A stretch of 36,519 nt of DNA from Glycomyces buryatensis (GTDB lineage Bacteria > Actinomycetota > Actinomycetes > Mycobacteriales > Micromonosporaceae): positions 1-36,519 of the forward strand of contig NZ_STGY01000052.1 in the NCBI RefSeq assembly GCF_004912275.1, written 5' to 3'. The notes beneath the pieces were generated by a model. That model worked only from the letters and a program-made list of their open reading frames with translations, was not told the origin of the DNA and did no database searches. This document shows positions 33,100 to 36,519 of this stretch, one piece after another; position 1 is the stretch's first letter, and each line of letters begins with the position of its first letter. The position numbers were made by a program, and so were the translations under genes.

Positions 33100-34956
33100 G
33101 TGAATACCGTCCGGCAGCTCGACCGGGTCGTCATCCGCTTCGCCGGGGACTCCGGTGACGGGATGCAACTCACCGGAGACCGATTCACGGCGGAGACCGC
33201 CAAGCTTGGCAACGACCTCTCCACCCTCCCGAACTACCCCGCCGAGATCCGTGCGCCCGCGGGCACCCTCCCGGGTGTCTCCAGCTTCCAGATTCACTTC
33301 GCGGACACCGACATCCTCACCCCGGGCGACGAGCCCGAGGTGCTGGTGGCCATGAACCCCGCGGCGCTCAAGGCGAACCTGCCCGACCTCAAGTCCGGCG
33401 GGATCATCGTCGTCAACACCGACGAGTTCTCCAAGCGCAACCTCACCAAGGTCGGCTACGACGCCAACCCGCTCGAGGACGACTCACTGGAGGACTACCA
33501 GGTCCACCCGGTGCCGCTCACCAGCCTCACCATCGGTGCGCTCGAGGAGCACGAGGTCGGCAAGAAGGACGCCGCGCGCTCGAAGAACATGTTCGCGCTC
33601 GGCCTGATCTCGTGGATGTACTCGCGCCCGACCGAGTCCACCGAGGGCTACCTCAAGAAGAAGTTCGCCTCGAAGCCAGAGATCGCCGGGGCGAACATCG
33701 CGGCGCTCAAGGCCGGCTGGAACTACGGCGAGACCGCCGAGGCCTTCGCGGTCCAGTACGAGATCCCCCCGGCCTCGCTGGCCGCCGGCACCTACCGCAA
33801 CATCACCGGCAACGCGGCGCTGGCCTGGGGCATCGTCGCTTCCGGTGTCGCGTCCGACCTGCCGGTGTTCCTGGGCGCCTACCCGATCACGCCGGCCTCG
33901 GACATCCTCCACGAGCTGTCCAAGCACAAGCGCTTCGGCGTCACCACCGTGCAGGCCGAGGACGAGATCGCCGCCGTCGGTGCGGCCCTGGGCGCCTCCT
34001 GGGGCGGGGCGCTCGGCGTCACCACCTCCTCGGGCCCGGGCATCGCGCTCAAGTCCGAGACCATCTCGCTGGCCGTGTCGCTCGAACTGCCGCTTCTGGT
34101 GGTCGACGTGCAGCGCGCCGGGCCCTCGACCGGTCTGCCCACCAAGACCGAGCAGGCCGACCTGATGATGGCCATGTTCGGCCGCCACGGCGAGGCCCCG
34201 ATCGCCGTCGTCGCCCCGCAATCCCCTTCGGACTGCTACGCGACGATGCTCGAGGCGACCCGCATGGCCCTGACCTACCGGACCCCGGTCATGATCCTGT
34301 CGGACGGCTACATCGCCAACGGCGCCGAGCCGTGGCTGCTGCCCGACATGGCCGACCTGCCCGACCTCAGGGTCGACTTCCAGACCACGATGAACGCCCA
34401 GGACGCCGACGGCAACGACATCTTCCTGCCGTACCAGCGCAACCCCGAGACGCTGGCGCGTCCGTGGGCCGTGCCCGGCACGCCCGGCCTCCAGCACCGC
34501 ATCGGCGGCATCGAGAAGGCCGACGGCACCGGTGACATCTCCTACGACCCGGCCAACCACGACCACATGGTCCGCACCCGCGCCGCCAAGATCGCCGGCA
34601 TCGACGTGCCGGACATCGAAGTTGACGACGCGTCGGGCAACGCCAAGGTCCTGGTCCTCGGCTGGGGCTCCACCTGGGGTCCGATCGGCGCGGCCGTTCG
34701 CGGCCTGCACGACCGCGGCATCGACATCGCCCGCGCCCACCTGCGGTACCTGAACCCGATGCCCGCCAACCTCGGCGAGATCCTGGGCCGCTACGACAAG
34801 GTCGTGGTGCCCGAGATGAACCTGGGTCAGCTGGCGCTGCTGCTGCGCGGGAACTACCCCGGGACCGACGTGGTCGGCTACAACAAGGTGCGCGGCCTGC
34901 CGTTCACCTCCAACGAACTGCAGGACGCCCTAGAGGAGGTCATCAAGAATGGCTGA
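33100..34956 (+). CDS. korA: 2-oxoglutarate:ferredoxin oxidoreductase, alpha subunit
   Basis: A 618-residue KorA in which the gamma domain is fused in front of the alpha domain. Gamma part: RVVIRFAGDSGDGMQLTGDR, NYPAEIRAPAGTLPGVSSFQ. Alpha part: GAYPITPASDILHELSKHK, QAEDEIAAVGAALGASWGGA, TSSGPGIALKSETISLAV, and QRAGPSTGLPTKTEQADL. With KorB it converts 2-oxoglutarate and CoA to succinyl-CoA, CO2 and reduced ferredoxin. I start at GTG 33100, with GAGGAG six bases upstream. ATG 33025 (AGGGAG five bases before) would add 25 residues with less typical codons and cannot be excluded. Its end overlaps korB by 8 bp. Confidence 0.95.
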   Translation: MNTVRQLDRVVIRFAGDSGDGMQLTGDRFTAETAKLGNDLSTLPNYPAEIRAPAGTLPGVSSFQIHFADTDILTPGDEPEVLVAMNPAALKANLPDLKSGGIIVVNTDEFSKRNLTKVGYDANPLEDDSLEDYQVHPVPLTSLTIGALEEHEVGKKDAARSKNMFALGLISWMYSRPTESTEGYLKKKFASKPEIAGANIAALKAGWNYGETAEAFAVQYEIPPASLAAGTYRNITGNAALAWGIVASGVASDLPVFLGAYPITPASDILHELSKHKRFGVTTVQAEDEIAAVGAALGASWGGALGVTTSSGPGIALKSETISLAVSLELPLLVVDVQRAGPSTGLPTKTEQADLMMAMFGRHGEAPIAVVAPQSPSDCYATMLEATRMALTYRTPVMILSDGYIANGAEPWLLPDMADLPDLRVDFQTTMNAQDADGNDIFLPYQRNPETLARPWAVPGTPGLQHRIGGIEKADGTGDISYDPANHDHMVRTRAAKIAGIDVPDIEVDDASGNAKVLVLGWGSTWGPIGAAVRGLHDRGIDIARAHLRYLNPMPANLGEILGRYDKVVVPEMNLGQLALLLRGNYPGTDVVGYNKVRGLPFTSNELQDALEEVIKNG

Positions 34957-35968
34957 CGTCAAGCTCGACGCCCCCAAGTTGAAGGCCAAGGACTTCAAGT
35001 CGAGCCAGGAGGTGCGCTGGTGCCCCGGGTGCGGCGACTACGCCATCCTCGCCGCCATGCAGTCCTTCCTGCCCGAGCTGGGACTGGAGCGCGAGAAGAT
35101 CGCGTTCGTCTCCGGCATCGGCTGCTCCTCGCGGTTCCCGTATTACCTGAACACGTACGGCATGCACTCCATTCACGGCCGTGCTCCGGCGATCGCGACC
35201 GGTCTGGCCACCTCGCGCGACGACCTGTCGGTGTGGGTGGTGACCGGTGACGGTGACGCGCTGTCCATCGGCGGCAACCACCTCATTCACGCGCTGCGCC
35301 GCAATGTGAACCTGAAGATCCTGCTGTTCAACAACCGGATCTACGGGCTCACCAAGGGCCAGTACTCACCGACCTCCGAGCCGGGCAAGCTCACGAAGTC
35401 CAGCCCGATGGGTTCGGTCGACGCGCCGTTCAACCCGCTGTCGCTGGCGCTGGGCGCCGAGGCCACGTTCGTGGCCCGCACGCTCGACTCCGACCGCGCG
35501 CACCTGCAAGAGGTGTTGCGGGCCGCGGCGGCGCACGAGGGTTCGGCGTTCGTGGAGATCTACCAGAACTGCCCGATCTTCAACGACAACGCGTTCGAGA
35601 CATTGAAGAACCCGGAGTCCCGCGACGAGGCGCTCATCCGTCTCCAGGACGGCGAGCCGATCAGGTTCGGCGACCGGGTGGTCGTGCAGTCGGGTTATGG
35701 CCTCGAGGTCAAGAACGCGAGCGACGTCGACGAGAAGGATGTAGTGATCCACAAGTCCGATGTGGATGACCCGGCGTATGCGTTCGCGCTCTCACGGCTT
35801 TCCGGCATCGAGCTCGACCACACCCCGGTCGGTGTCTTCCGCAACGTCAAGCGCCCCACGTACGACGAGGGTGTTCGCCGCCAGGTGAACGAGGCAGCCA
35901 CCGGAGTGGATCGCAAGGACGCCCTTGATCGCCTCCTGCACTCGGGCGACACCTGGACGGTCCTCTAA
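34949..35968 (+). CDS. korB: 2-oxoglutarate:ferredoxin oxidoreductase, beta subunit
   Basis: A 339-residue TPP-binding subunit. Seen: VRWCPGCGDYAILAAMQ with cluster-ligand cysteines (25 and 28), FVSGIGCSSRFPYYLNTYGM with a third cysteine, HGRAPAIATGLATSR, and the TPP/Mg site VTGDGDALSIGGNH with LLFNNRIYGLTKGQYSPTS. It holds TPP and a [4Fe-4S] cluster and delivers electrons to ferredoxin. Eight-base overlap with korA implies coupled translation. A clear hairpin follows at 35982. The nearby nuo genes lack an NADH module, which fits ferredoxin as the electron carrier. Confidence 0.96.
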   Translation: MADVKLDAPKLKAKDFKSSQEVRWCPGCGDYAILAAMQSFLPELGLEREKIAFVSGIGCSSRFPYYLNTYGMHSIHGRAPAIATGLATSRDDLSVWVVTGDGDALSIGGNHLIHALRRNVNLKILLFNNRIYGLTKGQYSPTSEPGKLTKSSPMGSVDAPFNPLSLALGAEATFVARTLDSDRAHLQEVLRAAAAHEGSAFVEIYQNCPIFNDNAFETLKNPESRDEALIRLQDGEPIRFGDRVVVQSGYGLEVKNASDVDEKDVVIHKSDVDDPAYAFALSRLSGIELDHTPVGVFRNVKRPTYDEGVRRQVNEAATGVDRKDALDRLLHSGDTWTVL

Positions 35969-35981
35969 GCAAGCGAAGAGC

Positions 35982-36016
35982 GAAGGGGCGCAACGGCACC
36001 GGCCGTTGCGCCCTTC
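35982..36016 (+). terminator. korAB terminator hairpin
   Basis: GAAGGGGCGCAACGG (35982-35996) pairs with CCGTTGCGCCCTTC (36003-36016) with one bulged G and a 6-base loop, 14 bp after the korB stop. Confidence 0.85.
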
Positions 36017-36165
36017 TGCATACCGCGCAACAGCCGCTTCGTCCCTTCTCGCACTTGGCCTTCTGGACAAGGCGGTGCTCGGCGGCGATGCGGCGCCGAA
36101 CGGTTACGACGCAGGCGGGGTGAGAAACCGGCATTGCGGCAGTACTCCGTGAGAAGGCGGTCAGC
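36017..36165. other. Intergenic, nothing recognised
   Basis: Sequence between the korAB terminator and the repeat block. I see no ORF with a ribosome site, no RNA gene and no clear repeat. Confidence 0.4.
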
Positions 36166-36385
36166 TTCAGGCTGGAATGAACGCGCCCGCGTCGTCTCTC
36201 CCGGCCTTCAAGCATCAGCGATGCAGAGGTGGCGGGTTTGGTGGGCGGGCGTTGTCGGCGCTGGGCCTCGTGCCACTCGGGCTTCAGGCGGCAGCGATGA
36301 AGAGGTGGGGAATGCCCGGGCGGGCGTTGTCCGCGCCCTGCCCCGTGCCGGGTGGTGTTCAAGCGGCAGCGACGGCGAAGCGGTG
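36166..36385 (+). repeat. Right copies of the ~75-bp dispersed repeat
   Basis: Units start with TTCAAGC or TTCAGGC: a degenerate short unit at 36166-36206, full units at 36207-36282 (76 bp) and 36283-36357 (75 bp), and a partial one from 36358. Shared core elements are CAGCGATGnAGAGGTGG and GGCGGGCGTTGTC. The plus-strand orientation here is opposite to the copies at 1-127. 36234-36273 is a 40-bp exact inverted match to 88-127. An open frame at 36177-36386 encodes a 25-residue peptide repeat, but this merely reflects the 75-bp period. Confidence 0.8.
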
Positions 36386-36397
36386 AGGGTGCCCGGC

Positions 36398-36498
36398 CGA
36401 CACGCCCGACCGCGGGTGGCAGTGTCACCGAGTCGTGTCGGTCCTCGGGGGCATCGTTGAGATCGGGGGTGCCGATTGGCGACACGCCCGACCGCGGG
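36398..36498 (+). repeat. 19-bp direct repeat, 82 bp apart
   Basis: CGACACGCCCGACCGCGGG occurs at 36398-36416 and again at 36480-36498. The spacing (82 bp) is near the period of the neighbouring ~75-bp repeat, so these may be a diverged extension of the same array. Confidence 0.75.
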
Positions 36499-36519
36499 GT
36501 ACGAGGCACTTGAACAGGT

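Noticed and set aside
36177..36386. A 69-codon frame with 25-residue repeats
   Set aside because: The peptide repeat follows from the 75-bp DNA repeat being a multiple of three; there is no ribosome site.
36166..36498. Possible CRISPR-like array
   Set aside because: Units are contiguous, about 75 bp and diverged, with no short conserved repeat alternating with unique spacers, and no cas genes.

Overview
This is a high-GC window from an actinomycete (Actinomycetota). It has no rRNA, tRNA or CRISPR array that I can see. Evidence for the lineage: a GroES/GroEL1 operon with a histidine-rich GroEL tail, a guaB3-guaB-DUF5319 block, a BldM-like orphan regulator, a galU-moeA-rimJ operon next to 5-FCL and a Ruc/FmdB gene, and KorAB beside a partial nuo cluster. 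The BldM-like protein and the korAB/nuo neighbourhood suggest a sporulating, mycelial relative of Streptomyces, possibly of the Glycomyces/Stackebrandtia type. That family-level placement is a guess.

Layout. 1-1000: a dispersed repeat and a decayed IS110-type transposase. 1141-2795: an alpha/beta hydrolase divergent from a TetR regulator over a long inverted-repeat operator. 3007-3671: a small protein coupled to a two-span membrane protein. 3740-6728 (minus): a very acidic 62-residue protein, guaB and guaB3. 6887-8496: DUF5319 and an AMI1-like amidase. 8775-11349: BldM-like regulator divergent from a PF09818-type ATPase. 11707-13932: groES-groEL under two CIRCE elements. 14074-16666: THUMP-like methyltransferase, YchJ, HicAB and RidA. 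16702-19283: purK-purE and methionine aminopeptidase. 19439-25181: galU-moeA-rimJ, a GGDEF protein and 5-formyl-THF cyclo-ligase. 25358-25765: Ruc-type redox chaperone behind a CIRCE-like site. 25786-27942: class A PBP with a dead transpeptidase domain. 28011-30777: a reduced nuoABCH operon. 31299-32851: ECF sigma factor coupled to a membrane protein. 33100-35968: korA-korB. 36166-36498: repeats.

How the genes work together. Purine synthesis is represented twice (PurK/PurE for AIR carboxylation, GuaB for GMP). Protein quality control is represented by GroES/GroEL1 and Ruc, which appear linked by HrcA-type operators. Energy metabolism is represented by KorAB (2-oxoglutarate to reduced ferredoxin) beside nuo genes that lack the NADH-input module, which suggests ferredoxin-linked electron entry. 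Development or signalling is represented by the BldM-like regulator and a GAF-GGDEF diguanylate cyclase.

Most notable observations: (i) the class A PBP has intact GT51 motifs but has lost all three transpeptidase motifs; (ii) nuoABCH has no nuoD or nuoI-N between or after its genes, and nuoA and nuoC carry low-complexity inserts; (iii) a roughly 75-bp repeat family lies at both ends of the window in inverted orientation and shares a 40-bp perfect match; (iv) a CIRCE variant with compensating changes in both arms precedes ruc; (v) two genes (the PF09818 ATPase and rimJ) have their last codons plus stop codon duplicated in tandem downstream.
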